Positions 44,096 through 54,850 of a DNA stretch of 64,000 nucleotides are shown here, piece by piece. This stretch comes from Yponomeuta sedellus (lineage: Eukaryota; Arthropoda; Insecta; Lepidoptera; Yponomeutidae): positions 17,113,988 through 17,177,987 of the forward strand of contig OW203726.1 of NCBI GenBank assembly GCA_934045075.1. Reading direction: 5' to 3'. The translations under genes were made by a program, and so were the position numbers. The notes under the pieces were generated by a model that did not search any database, had not been told where the DNA came from, and was given only the letters and a program-made list of their open reading frames with translations. Numbering within the stretch: position 1 is the stretch's first letter; the number at the start of each line of letters is the position of its first letter.

Positions 44096-44699
44096 GCCAA
44101 ATTCTTTTAATGAACATGGCGATTTCATTTTATTGTCGCTTCAAGTTTAAGCGCCCACATGAAACTTTCAATGGTATAAAAAAGCACGTGTATTTGAGTA
44201 AAAATCGAGGTCCAGGGCGGTCGTAGACTCTCTTATGCCTTCGCTTGTCCAAGAGAAATCGATACGAAAAAGTTATATATTGGGGGCTAAGACTAAAACC
44301 CAGCGGTCGGCAGGAATTATGAAAATAAGCGGATGTTGTATCGATCCAGATTACTTTTTCATCAGTGATTTTGTTTTCTTCTTGACGAGCAACGAAACCA
44401 GTTAACGAAAAAAAGTAAAGAAATGTACTAGACGAAAGTTATCTAAATGTGATTTTCGTTAACTTTCGTACTAAGTACTAATAGATTTTCGTCGTGTTTG
44501 TGTATGCATGTAGGAATGAACATGTATTTGTAAATGTATGTAGCAAGAATATGATTTTCGTTGCCATCAGCCCTCCTCACAAAGCTTACTAGGGACTTTT
44601 GTATTGCGACTTTGTTTTCTCGAAGGAGCTCTCAGTCATCTCTAAAACGATTCAATTTACTCTACATTTTCATGTTGGTAAATTATTGTAAGATTTTAA
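44096..44699. other. No gene seen
   Basis: No recognised coding sequence. A few dispersed 'gttaacgaaa/tttcgttaac' words occur near 44400-44470. Confidence 0.4.
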
Positions 44700-45060
44700 A
44701 TTGCTTAAATCCATATGCAAAGGGTAAAAACGGGTTCTGTTTTATTACTAAGACTCCACTGTCTGTCTGTCGGTCGGTCACCAGGCTATGCTTCTCATGA
44801 ACCGTGATAGAGAGAGATTATTTTTTTACAGATAATGTATTTCTGTTGCCGCTATAACAATAAAATAAATATTTAAGTGGGGCTCCCATATTAGAAACTT
44901 GATTTTTGCCGTTTTCTGCTCGATATTAGTAACGGCAACATGTAGTCGCTTGAAATATTTAAATTTAGCCGTATACTTAGTTAGGAACTAAATAATTAAA
45001 TTAATAATGGTATGAAACAATTCGCGCGCGAGTCCGACTTGCACTTGACCGGTTTTTTTA
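44700..45060 (+). repeat. GG-element, diverged copy
   Basis: (gtct/gtcg)n at 44760-44778, 'tctcatgaaccgtgatag', and end 'gagtccgacttgcacttgac' with 'cggttttttt'. Same beginning-to-end order as 4171-4682, but the start is degraded. Confidence 0.6.
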
Positions 45061-45595
45061 TTTCACCCTATCTTTAGCAATTTGTTATCTGTTTTCTTAC
45101 GCATTATCTCAACGTTTACCTTACGAATCATGATTCATCCATCATCAGGCAGAAACTCGAGATAACTAACCTGAAACAAAGAGAAAATTATATGTAAATT
45201 ACGAACATCCAAATGAACAGTTAAGTAAACGCTTTGGGGCCACGATGTTCCGAGCGGCTGAGCAAGATAGACGAAACTATACTTATCTTGATGAATTTTC
45301 AGTATCTTGATAGCTTAAGGGGAATTGAACTAGCGACAGAATAAATATTTCACCTGGTGGGATATGGAGTGTATTATAGTTGAAAACCTATCTGCTGTCC
45401 TATGGATTGTATATTCGTGCTGTTCTTACAGTGCGCTGCTTGCTGTATTCTTATACCTTCTTAAACGACCACATCCATAAGATCTAGCTACAGGTAGGCG
45501 ATGGCCATCATTCAGCGTATCTTTGTCTCGAGTTGGCCCACATGTAGAGCAGGCTCTAGATTATGATATGTTCATCACTTATACGTCCAACGCAG
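45061..45595. other. No gene seen
   Basis: AT-rich unassigned DNA. Confidence 0.35.
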
Positions 45596-45925
45596 GCTGG
45601 CTATCCCTTCTAGGACCCGGTCTACAAACAGTCTCAAGGCCAACCGATGCCTAGCCGCCTGAATCTCAACGCATTCATAAGCAACGAGGGCCACCCGGGC
45701 GGTTTCCCTCCAGCTATAGACAGCCGATCATGGAAGTCCAGAGACCCTAGGGTCACCAGTCCGCACAAGTGTCTTGAAGGAATGAGCCCTGGCAGCCCGG
45801 CAGTTAAACCAGTAAACCTGTCCCCGGCAGCTGCCACAAAATTGGAATGGACAGAAGGTCTACGGTTACGGGAAGGAATGAAATGGAACGCGGGTAATTA
45901 AGAAAGCTTAGGCCCCATCGAAGCC
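45596..45925. other. GC-rich coding-like island of unknown origin
   Basis: Composition rises sharply compared with the flanks. Open frames exist on both strands (plus 45647-45901; minus 45634-45837). The plus frame is proline-, serine- and lysine-rich ('GFPPAIDSRSWKSRDPRVTSP') with no motif I recognise. It could be the end of a retrotransposon polyprotein or its UTR. No splice sites flank it convincingly. Confidence 0.35.
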
Positions 45926-46179
45926 CTCCATGAGGACATTTATTCGGAATAGGCGTCGCCAAAATTATGCGTGATGGAATCTGAGAAATAACAATAATGA
46001 ATGAAAAAATCGTTAGCAAGAGACGCGTAGGCCGCAGAAACCAATCCTGGGCTGAAATCGCAAATGCCGCCGAGCTCTTCCTTACGAGAGATGGAGGTGA
46101 ATATGCGGAGCTGACTGCCTTCTATAGTCAGAGAGGCACTATAGGAATAAGAATGTTGGGGACCCTGACAGCGATTTCT

Positions 46180-46306
46180 CACTACGTCCGATCTGATTCC
46201 GTGAAAATACGGCCTGCTTGGATTTAGATCAGAGATCGGCCTAAAGCGTATACAATGTCCGAAATTTCCAGACTCGTATTTTCACGGATTCGGATCGGAC
46301 GTAGTG
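46180..46306. mobile_element. Foldback MITE starting CACTACG
   Basis: Left arm 46180-46213 ('cactacgtccgatctgattc', 'cgtgaaaatacg') faces right arm 46274-46306, the inverse with two or three differences. 127 bp in total. The CACTA-like start is suggestive only; no 3-bp target duplication is evident. Confidence 0.65.
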
Positions 46307-47410
46307 CAAAACTGCTCTGAGGTCGAACTTTGTGTGCGCTGTTGATCTGCGCAAAGGCAGCCGGCACCGCGGCCACGCTCCACGGTAATCGAAAATTGTA
46401 ATTGGCTAATTGCGACGCGACGAGAATCGAGCGTCGCTGATTATATGTGGTCAAAGGGTCTATATCATTCAATGCTACATGGGTACTTGGGGTTTAAGAA
46501 CGCCTGTACTGGCAGCGAATTGAGAAAGTGATTTTTTTTTGTGATTGTTCTATACAAGAAAATCGAACTATATAACGATTAAAAGCTCTACATTTGTTTC
46601 TGTGCTTATCTTTATTTCCCAGGGTTAGCTTGTAAATAAAGAATCACCCAAATCCAGTAAATAATATTTAATAAAAAAATATTTATTGAATCATGAAAAT
46701 ACATTTACAGATAATAGGAAATCTATACTTAGGTACATAGAATATATTTATAATTATGCAGGTGAAGGTAGAGGATTTATTGAAAGCATGTAAAACCTGA
46801 TATTTCAAAAAGTATAAATTTGCAGAAGCAAAAATACTCTTAGAACAAATTTGTGAAACACAAAATTTAACTGCAGCCTATTTAAGAAATAATCCTGCGT
46901 AACAGACACGAATATTTGGTACTCGCTGCTCTAATTTTCCACATTACATCGAAAGCATTGGCGAGGAGCAGTACCAGATATTCTTATTAACGCTAATTTA
47001 TTCCAATCGATGCTATTATAATTTCGACCCGCTTGCAATATCTGCGAATCAGGCTTCATAGCCCGAAACGCTACCACAACCTTATCAGTATTTTTCCTTT
47101 CAAATGTTTGTGCAAAGAAATGTTGCGTCTACCACAAACAAGATAAGTGCCTCAAGTGTTGTCTTAAAGCAGACTCTTGCGCAAATAAACCAAACGCCTG
47201 TCTTTGAGCGCAAACCCAACAATGTCACTTGAACACACTTATAAATAACTTTGCACATATAAATACCCTCTTACATAGTGACAATCGGCCATAACAGAAT
47301 AATAGAAGAGTTAGTCTGGCTGTCTGTTTGTTTTGTTACGTATACTGTATTATCTAGTAGCCGGCAGGACAACCTCAAGGATCAATTCCCATACACAGTT
47401 TCGTTTTTAA
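46307..47410. other. No gene seen
   Basis: AT-rich. No recognised coding motif. Confidence 0.4.
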
Positions 47411-47414
47411 TTAT

Positions 47415-47676
47415 AAACAACATGCCGGATTGAAATAAAACTTTGCAAATACGTTTACAGGACACAAATCGAGGTTTGATCGTGTTTAGACCTGAAAATA
47501 AATTATTTAAATTAAAAAGAAATTTTATTATAGCCTTGGAAATAGTCTCTATGAAAAGTCTTATAGACCTATTTCTTTTTTATCCCGTTGTTCTCAATTT
47601 TAAGCTCGATCAAACTTCGATTTGTGTCCTTTAAACGTATTGGCAAAGTTTCATTGCGATCCGGCATGTCGTTTGT
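47415..47676. mobile_element. TIR MITE with long arms
   Basis: Left 'aaacaacatgccggat' faces right 'atccggcatgtcgttt'. Further in, 'ggacacaaatcgaggtttga' faces 'caaacttcgatttgtgtcc', so each arm is about 70 bp of ~262. The frame at 47443-47634 is a by-product. Confidence 0.7.
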
Positions 47677-47679
47677 AAA

Positions 47680-48785
47680 TATAAATCAAAATGCTTTGGT
47701 GAAATAGGGTCAGACAAAAGTTGTTTGGGATAGCTCCAGCTACCTTTTTTATTAGGCATATTTTCACGAAATCTTCGTGTCGTTGCCGTAAGCGAAGACG
47801 GGGTCTAGGATATTACGCGCTCGCTTGTAATGCCTGTTTGGTTTTTATTTAAGCACAGATACCTAAGTTGTAAATCTTAACTAAACTTTAAAAAAATCAC
47901 CAAATAAAACAATAAAACGTTTCTGAAAATATACAAGTGCCTAATTTCGGAATCAAGATAATAATGTGTTGTGCTGACGAAAGTTTTAGTACGATAATTA
48001 AATATTGAATCTGGAGGTCAGAGTAGAGACAAAATCGGAGCCGCAGACAAACGCTAGTGAAGTAATAACTAAAGCGTTAAATTATGCAACTATTAGCTAA
48101 TAAAGACGTTGATTGGCTACCATAAATTGATGTGATGATCGATTGCGAACTTTAGAGCGCTTACGCAAGACTTTACACACCCCGAGTGTACTTCAAACCA
48201 AGTCTCCATGTGAACGGTGACATAAATTCAGTGTGCTAATCAGAGTTTCTTTTCTTAATTAGCATCCAATCAAAGGGCTCATATAGGCGCATTTGAATTT
48301 ACGATGTACACGAACGACACAAAACAAGGAAAAGCGAAAGTTTGACTTCGACTCAGTCTGATTTTAGTACAGTTTTATGTGTTGGCATTTTTGTTCTTAA
48401 TTCTTGATTTTTTTATCTGGCTTACTAGCTGGCATATGGGTGCATTTGGAGTGAACTATAACATTTTGTACGAATAACGGAATGGCAAATTAATACATTT
48501 ACCTCGGAGAGACAGGGACTAAATAAAATAAAATCAAAATATTTGTAGCTACGTGTTTTAGGACTGAAACTGTTATAAAACATAGGTGTCCATTTCAAGC
48601 AATATCTAGTATGTTTTAGAATTATGGATTGTTTTTTGCAATTAATGTTGACATTTGCCACAATCCTGAGCACTGATAAGTCTTTTGCTTCACCGGAATT
48701 CATTAGTGCACGTAATGCATGTACACACGCCGAAATTAACAGAATATTTTAAATTTGTTATTTAGGCAATATTAAATATCAATCA
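47680..48785. other. No gene seen
   Basis: Unassigned AT-rich DNA. Confidence 0.4.
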
Positions 48786-48789
48786 AACA

Positions 48790-48915
48790 AAGTATTTTAT
48801 TCAAAATTACACCGAACCTGTGACTTATTGAATGTTACAAGTTAAACTATGTTTTCATTTCAAAATCTAGGTCATGGTAAAAAATGGTCGAGAAAACTCC
48901 AAACTTAGTCTAAAT
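48790..48915 (-). repeat. Reversed LINE 3' UTR-like repeat, copy 1
   Basis: 'attttattcaaaattacacc', 'gaatgttacaagttaaacta' and 'aaaactccaaacttagtct' match 50580-50720 in order. Confidence 0.55.
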
Positions 48916-49080
48916 ATCCAATCAATTTTTAATAACAATTTAATTTAGAATTGAGCTCTACTTAGGCGTAAATATTTAACCTGGGCTGTTCTGTTGCATA
49001 TATTTTGTGGCCGGCCTGCATCGGAGCCTTTCTCACGAGTTTAACTGAATCGATTCAGCTCATCTCGGATCTCGTAACGT

Positions 49081-49130
49081 TTATCTCGCGGCCCGTGTTA
49101 ACGTTTTATAACACGGGCCGCGAGATAAAA
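49081..49130. repeat. GC-rich perfect hairpin, 21-bp arms, 8-nt loop
   Basis: 'tttatctcgcggcccgtgtt' plus a (49081-49101) and exact inverse 49110-49130. Stem is about half G/C, with 'cgcggcccgtg' the strongest part. It lies about 480 bp upstream of the candidate start site. Confidence 0.9.
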
Positions 49131-49429
49131 TAATGCATCAGTGTTGAAAACTACTTTCGATCTGACCGTTTATTGAAGGAAGTGTTGGGAAATTATGCAT
49201 CTGGCGCTGGAGCAGATTATTGATTTTTTTACTGAAATAGTGACACGTTAAATTAAAATTTTGTTGTGTTATTAAATAAATAGGTACACAATTATGGTAA
49301 TTATAGTACAACCTACATTATAGTACATCCACCCCTTCAAAGAAAACATCCATATGCACAATGAAAAAATGCCTAGAAAAGCAAAGAACTAATTTAGTAA
49401 TAATCAAGCGCACGGCTGGCAATCGAAGA

Positions 49430-49607
49430 AAAGCTCAGCGCAAGAAAAACCGCGGCTGAAAGGCTTCAACGGGAGGGGGCGTGGCGTGCGCGCGCGCACC
49501 GGCCCTCACAGCCGCTACGGATGCTGCGGTGCGCACACAACTCCACGGCCGCCATTTAAAAAAAAACAATTACGAAAAATAATACACGCGCGTGTCACTT
49601 TGTGTTC
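49430..49607 (+). promoter_or_regulatory. CpG-rich candidate promoter
   Basis: 49430-49558 is strongly GC- and CpG-rich in otherwise AT-rich DNA. It contains 'gggagggggcgtggc' (a GC/KLF-type box), a 'gtgcgcgcgcgc' run, and 'ccgccattta' (GCCAT core, as bound by Pho/YY1 proteins). No repeat family is recognised in it. An initiator follows at 49606-49610 (TCAGT). No strong TATA box at -30; 'aaaataatac' there is weak. Confidence 0.45.
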
Positions 49608-49785
49608 AGTTTCAAGTGTTTACGTGCCAGTATCTTTTATAATATTTTTTTTGTGATTGTGTGTGAAAGTTTAAGGTTATAAGCAGCCGGCGAACGGGCG
49701 GTGTTATCACAACGTTATCACGCCTGAATCAACGCCGGTGTTGGCACCACTGAAAGCTGAAACTACGTAAATGTGACACAAAAAG
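49608..49785 (+). other. Candidate non-coding first exon
   Basis: Begins at the A of the TCAGT initiator and ends at 'aaaaag|gtaatttg', a good donor with the junction after 49785. The only ATG I see in these 178 bases is 49771-49773, followed at once by TGA, a minimal start-stop reading frame that can lower or time translation of the main frame. No long frame follows, so the main coding sequence would be in later exons outside this window or unrecognised. Inferred from signals only; no protein supports it. Confidence 0.35.
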
Positions 49786-50544
49786 GTAATTTGCATTTAA
49801 ATGGTATGGTAATTGGGTTATTCGTGCATAATGTAGTTTTATTTTGTGTTTTTAAACATTTGCAAATTAATTGAATGATTAAACAGTGACCTTCATTAAC
49901 TAACGCAACTATTGGTACCTATTAAAAAACCAACATCTAAGGTATTTACTAAAATAAAATCTACATACAAACATAGTCAAGTTAACATTTCACATTACAA
50001 AAGGACTGTACCAACAGGAAAATTGGTACCGATTCCTACTCGTTGTCGTAGTCAACAGCATATCAACTTTTAGAAACTATTTATAATTTTTTTAACTCTA
50101 TATATTAACACAACATGCATGATGCACTATGAATGAAATAGTGGCCCAACAATTGTAATTGTTAATGTACATTATTATATTTTTATTAAAACTATACCGA
50201 CAAAATTGGTACAGATTTCTACTCGTTGCCGTACAGTCGACAGCACATCAACCTTTACGTCTTGCACACTACTCAGTTATGGTACGGGCAACGTTGCAAC
50301 TAAAATATAAAGGTAGATGTGCTGTCGCCAGCTGATCAAGATTTAAAGTTTATATATTCAGATACTTTTAAATTCACACATGTATCCCGAAGGGGTAGGC
50401 AGAGACCAGGTTTTGCCACTTTCTACAAAGATTGACAGTGCCAAAGATAATCTGCTGTCATTTATAAAGTTTAAATTATTACATACATTAAAATAAGGTA
50501 CTCATTTACGTTCCAGGCGAATTCAACAGATTTTTGTATTAGAC
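49786..50544. other. No exon seen (candidate first intron)
   Basis: AT-rich. 'aaattggtac' plus 'ttcctactcgttgtcgta' near 50020-50050 is repeated in diverged form at 50203-50232. Confidence 0.4.
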
Positions 50545-50985
50545 TGCTTCATTGGTCTAGCGGTTAACACGCTTGACTGAAATGAAATGAAAAGGTTTTA
50601 TTCAAAGTAGCACAGAAACTGCGGCTTAATGAACGTTACAATTTAAACTAGGTGTCCATTTCAAAATCTAGATCATTTAGGAGAAAAAATGGATAAAAAA
50701 ACTCCAAACTTAGTCTTTTCAAAAGTCCTTAATTAACATAGTTTACATAATTATTTTGAACATAGAACTCATACATTGTACTGGCTTTAATTCCAGACCT
50801 CATTGTCATCTAAATAATCCTTTATGTTATAGTAGCCCTTTTGGCACAAAGTGTGTTTACTACTAGCAGAGTCCGTGCGATTCCCACTGGACACTTGATT
50901 TGTTTTCGTTGAGTCGATTAGTCGGTAACCATTGTACAAGGTATCCTAGTTTGGGCTCAAGAAAGTGATTGTGTTGAAAGTGATA
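50545..50985 (+). mobile_element. SINE-C split by a reversed LINE end
   Basis: Head 'cattggtctagcggttaaca' (50551-50570, A box) stops at about 50579. It resumes near 50870 with 'tccgtgcgattcccactgga' (B box), 'ggtatcctagtttgggctca' and 'gtgattgtgttg'. The intervening ~290 bp match 48790-48915 and read as a reversed LINE 3' UTR. Confidence 0.65.
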
Positions 50986-52060
50986 ATACCACCCAAGAAA
51001 GGGTGGCATTTTGTATAAAAAAAATCAACCATCTTTTATTTACATAACATTTTTTAATAAATCTCTAAAATCTAAAGAAATACTTTAACGTATTTCCAGT
51101 GAGGTTAATAACGTTATCGGAGACATATCACCTTTCAAACGATCGATTGACACCAGCAAATACCCAAGATAAAACCGTTGCAGAATTTCAATTCTCAGGA
51201 TCCCAGGTGCACGTTGCACCTACTTCCTTTCGGTATGCTGACCACCGCAGAAAGAATTAATAGTCTTAAATTTGTTTGGCTTAGCTCGTAAAGTAAAAAA
51301 AAAACTCGTCTACAGTATGAGTACCAATGGAACTTGTCACGCGGTTTGTGACTGTAAAATGTCAGAATTTGACAATTAATGTACTGGAAACTCGCGACAT
51401 TTGACATTACAAACTCGCGACAAGCGTCGTCGTACTTCCTATACTGAGTCCGGATTGACGATCAGAATAAAACGTTACGAAGAAAATTAAGCCAACGGTA
51501 AAATAAACTGACAACCGAAATTTTTTATGAACTTTTTTAGTCTTAATAAATGTGTCCGTAAGAATAATGCAACTTTCAGTCGGGATTAAACACTTTATGT
51601 AATAAAGTTTCATATTTTTCGAATTAACAGCTTTTATATAGTTTTACTAGCTGTTCCGGTAAACGTTTTTTTACCATATTAATTAGCCTACGACCTACCC
51701 GAAAATTTACACAAAAAATTTTGATTGAGATTTTAATATTCAATGAAATTCGCGTTTGTACATTTTACCAACATTGCAACCTTCAGTAAATCATTGTCCC
51801 AAATAGAAGAGCGTCCATTCGGTTTATCACATATGGTGTTACTAATTATCTACCAAGCAACGCTACTAAATAGTTAAAGTAAAAATTAACAAATTTTTAA
51901 AGTCTTAGAATAAAAGGTGTTGTAAATTTCGAACTCTACCCGACATTTTCAGGATTTGCGCATTTTAGAAATGAGATGAATTTAGAAATAATCTCGTAGT
52001 CATACGTCCCAAGTTATACTGCACAAGCAGTCTTTCACAAATGTACGCAAATTAGAAAAC
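50986..52060. other. Third small-TIR copy; otherwise no gene
   Basis: About 51330-51437 holds a diverged copy of the 6588/8835 element ('aatgtcagaatttgacaatt', 'gtactggaaactcgcg'). 51645-51700 starts 'actagctgttccggtaaacg' and may be another LINE end. Rest unassigned. Confidence 0.45.
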
Positions 52061-52649
52061 TAAGGCCGGTATTACAGAACGATGCTCAAGCACAGATTGA
52101 TCTCAGATCGCCCAATCATTACTTGAGGGCTGAATCGATGCTCAAGCACTCCCTTTATTTTCAAACAGTTCTTGAGTAGAGATCAGCCAATCACTGTTTA
52201 AGTAAAGATTCAGAACTGCAATCAGATTGTCTATGATCAAAGTTTGTTTTCTATGACATGAAAAATACAAGTGTAGATTTTTATTCCGTTTTACGCATGT
52301 TACAAAAACGTGACGATGAAACTTAGTAAATTATATCAAATATACAGAGGAAACTAAAATAATGTTTATGTATTCGTAAATAAAATGTTCAAAGTTTCTT
52401 TATTTAGTTATTAGTTTGTAATGAACCGTATATTTAAAGGAAGCAAAACGTTCACGCTTCTTGTTTATTTATTCGCTTTGAGTACAGAACGGAACGTAAA
52501 TGTCGTTATACTAATTCTCTTGACGTCTGTCTATTTATTTATGTTTACTAAATACATAGTCGGTGTGGTTTAATTTGAACATTAATCGCTGTTTTGAAAC
52601 GAGATGTGAAAAAATGAGAACAAGGAACTTCACCATATTGGAAAGAATC

Positions 52650-53815
52650 CTCCTTGTGGAACATAAAACTTCAACTTCACCGCAGTGAAGAGGAACCTGC
52701 TCATTGAACATAATAAAAAGTCAACTTCACTGCAGTGGAGAGGGTCCTCCACGTAGAAGACAAAAACTCAACTTCATCGCGGTGGAGAGGAACCTGCTCA
52801 TGGAACATAAAACTTCAACTTCACCGCAGTGCAGAGGAACCTGCTCGTTGGACATAAAACTTCAACTTCACCGCAGCGGAGAGGAACCTGTTTGTTGAAC
52901 ATAAAACTTTAACTTCACTGCAGTGAAGAGGAACCTGCTCGTTGGACATACAACTTCAACTTCACCGCAGCGGAGAGGAACCTGCTTGTTGAACATAAAA
53001 CTTCAACTTCACCACAGTGGAGAGGAACCTGCTCATTGAACATAATAAAAAGTCAACTTCATTGCAGTGGAGAGGGTCCTCCACGTAGAAGACAAAAACT
53101 CAACTTCATCGCGGTGGAGAGGAACCTGCTCATGGAACATAAAACTTCAACTTCACCGCAGTGCAGAGGAACCTGCTCGTTGGACATAAAACTTCAACTT
53201 CACCGCAGTGAAGAGGAACCTGCTCATTGAACATAAAACTTCAACTTCACCGCAGTGCAGAGGAACCTGCTCGTTGGACATAAAACTTCAACTTCACCGC
53301 AGCGGAGAGGAACCTGTTTGTTGAACATAAAACTTTAACTTCACTGCAGTGAAGAGGAACCTGCTCGTTGGACATACAACTTCAACTTCACCGCAGCGGA
53401 GAGGAACCTGCTTGTTGAACATAAAACTTCAACTTCACCACAGTGGAGAGGAACCTGCTCATTGAACATAATAAAAAGTCAACTTCATTGCAGTGGAGAG
53501 GGTCCTCCACGTAGAAGACAAAAACTCAACTTCATCGCGGTGGAGAGGAACCTGCTCATGGAACATAAAACTTCAACTTCACCGCAGTGCAGAGGAACCT
53601 GCTCGTTGGACATAAAACTTCAACTTCACCGCAGCGGAGAGGAACCTGCTTGTTGAACATAAAACTTTAACTTCACCGCAGTGAAGAGGAACCTGCTCAT
53701 TGAACATAAAACTTCAATTTCACCACAGTGGAGAGCAACATGCTTGTTGAACATAAAACTTCAACTTCACCACAGTAAAGAGGATCCTCCTCGAGGAAGA
53801 TAAAAAGTCAACTTC
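52650..53815 (+). repeat. 47-bp minisatellite with higher-order repeats, about 25 units
   Basis: Same basic unit as 13485-14335. A variant unit with a 3-base addition ('cataataaaaagtcaactt') recurs near 52708, 53040 and 53466: spacings of 332 and 426, which differ by exactly two units (94). Blocks of seven and nine units were therefore copied as larger repeats. Open frames in the three blocks are repeats of each other and not genes. Confidence 0.9.
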
Positions 53816-53929
53816 AACACAGCGGATTTATATGATAATAATATTTTTTTCCAATTTTATGAGCAATAAAAAAGCTGAGATTGTTTTACTGATTATTTTA
53901 TTTATTCCTTTTGTGACTGTCATGTTGTC

Positions 53930-54075
53930 CTAGCCGCTAAGGCATTGGTTACCAAGACCGAGCTTGTGGGTTCGATTCCCATTGTGGGCCTATATATTTG
54001 TACAAGTGGCCACAGTCTCGGTGTACTTTCATGTTTGTGATGTCCTTGCCTGGTTATCATAGTAGGTATAGGATA
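53930..54075 (+). mobile_element. SINE-C, 3'-trimmed, inside transposon copy 2
   Basis: 'cctagccgctaaggcattgg', 'gggttcgattcccattgtgg' and 'tttcatgtttgtgatgtcct', aligned with 14440-14628. It ends early at 'ggatatgggtcttg'. Confidence 0.7.
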
Positions 54076-54524
54076 TGGGTCTTGCGTGAAACTTATTCAA
54101 TGAAACCACCCCAGTATTAATGTAATTGTTTTTGCACATAAACACTTATTAGAATCCATGCAGTAGGGGTCTTGAGCGTCCCTTAAATGCCTAAGGGGCT
54201 GCTGCTATCATTAACTATTTCGTCATAGTAATCAAGGTTTTCGAATATATGAATTTTGCAATGCACATTCCAAATTGACAACTATAATAACTGGCCGATC
54301 GACTCTCAAGCGTGGTTCCGACCACACTTGAGTAAATACAGATTTGATCTTTACTTAAGTAGAGATTGCTACCCAAGTATCGTTCTCGAATTAGCTATTA
54401 CTCAGTTGAGTCGCGCTTGATGAATCTCGACTCAAGTAACGTTCTAAAATTAAATCCATACTCAAAACTAGTTTTAAGTAGAGATTGGCGCTTGAGTACG
54501 CTTCTGTAATACTGGCCTAGGTCA

Positions 54525-54600
54525 TTGATATATTAACATGCTAGGAATCGAACCCGGAACCTCACACATGTGAAGCAACTTGCCGATCCACTGCCCCACT
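54525..54600 (-). repeat. tRNA-like SINE fragment, reversed
   Basis: 'ctaggaatcgaacccggaac' (B-box complement) and 'gccgatccactgccccac' (A-box complement) abut the right end of transposon copy 2. Confidence 0.5.
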
Positions 54601-54774
54601 ATTGCTACGACAGATAGTGATTTAGAGCAAAAGTCACGGATAGAATGCCCACCTTTAGTTTTTTTAATAAGTTTTTCAGTAAGTTCTATGTTACGAGTAC
54701 GTACGTCTATAATTAGGTCCCCTTCTTATAAGATACTGAATTATATGATTTTTTTGTGTAGATTTGGTAGGTCT

Positions 54775-54850
54775 GAGAATAGGTCGTAGGCCCATGACCA
54801 GCAGTGGAGGAATACGGGCTAATTGACTGATTGATCGATTTTGCACGCCT
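54775..54850 (+). repeat. LINE tail ('cagcagtggagg' type)
   Basis: 'gtaggcccatgaccagcagt', 'ggaggaatacgggctaattg', then a (tga/ttga)n-like run. Confidence 0.6.

Larger units (their letters stand above)
52064..54517. mobile_element. 2.4-kb non-autonomous DNA transposon, copy 2 (PIF/Harbinger-like)
   Basis: Ends match copy 1 (12897-15325): 'ggccggtattacagaacg' at the left, and a right end whose complement is 'ggccagtattacagaagc'. Flanks are TAA (52061-52063) and TAG (54518-54520), one mismatch. Left and right unique parts align throughout with copy 1 with scattered differences. The minisatellite is longer (52650-53815) and a SINE-C is shared (53930-54075). The 5S-SINE of copy 1 is absent. No transposase. 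Confidence 0.8.

Noticed and set aside
52704..53656. Three near-identical 64-codon frames
   Set aside because: They are produced by the 47-bp minisatellite and its higher-order copies. The period is not a multiple of three and the frames lack an ATG start.
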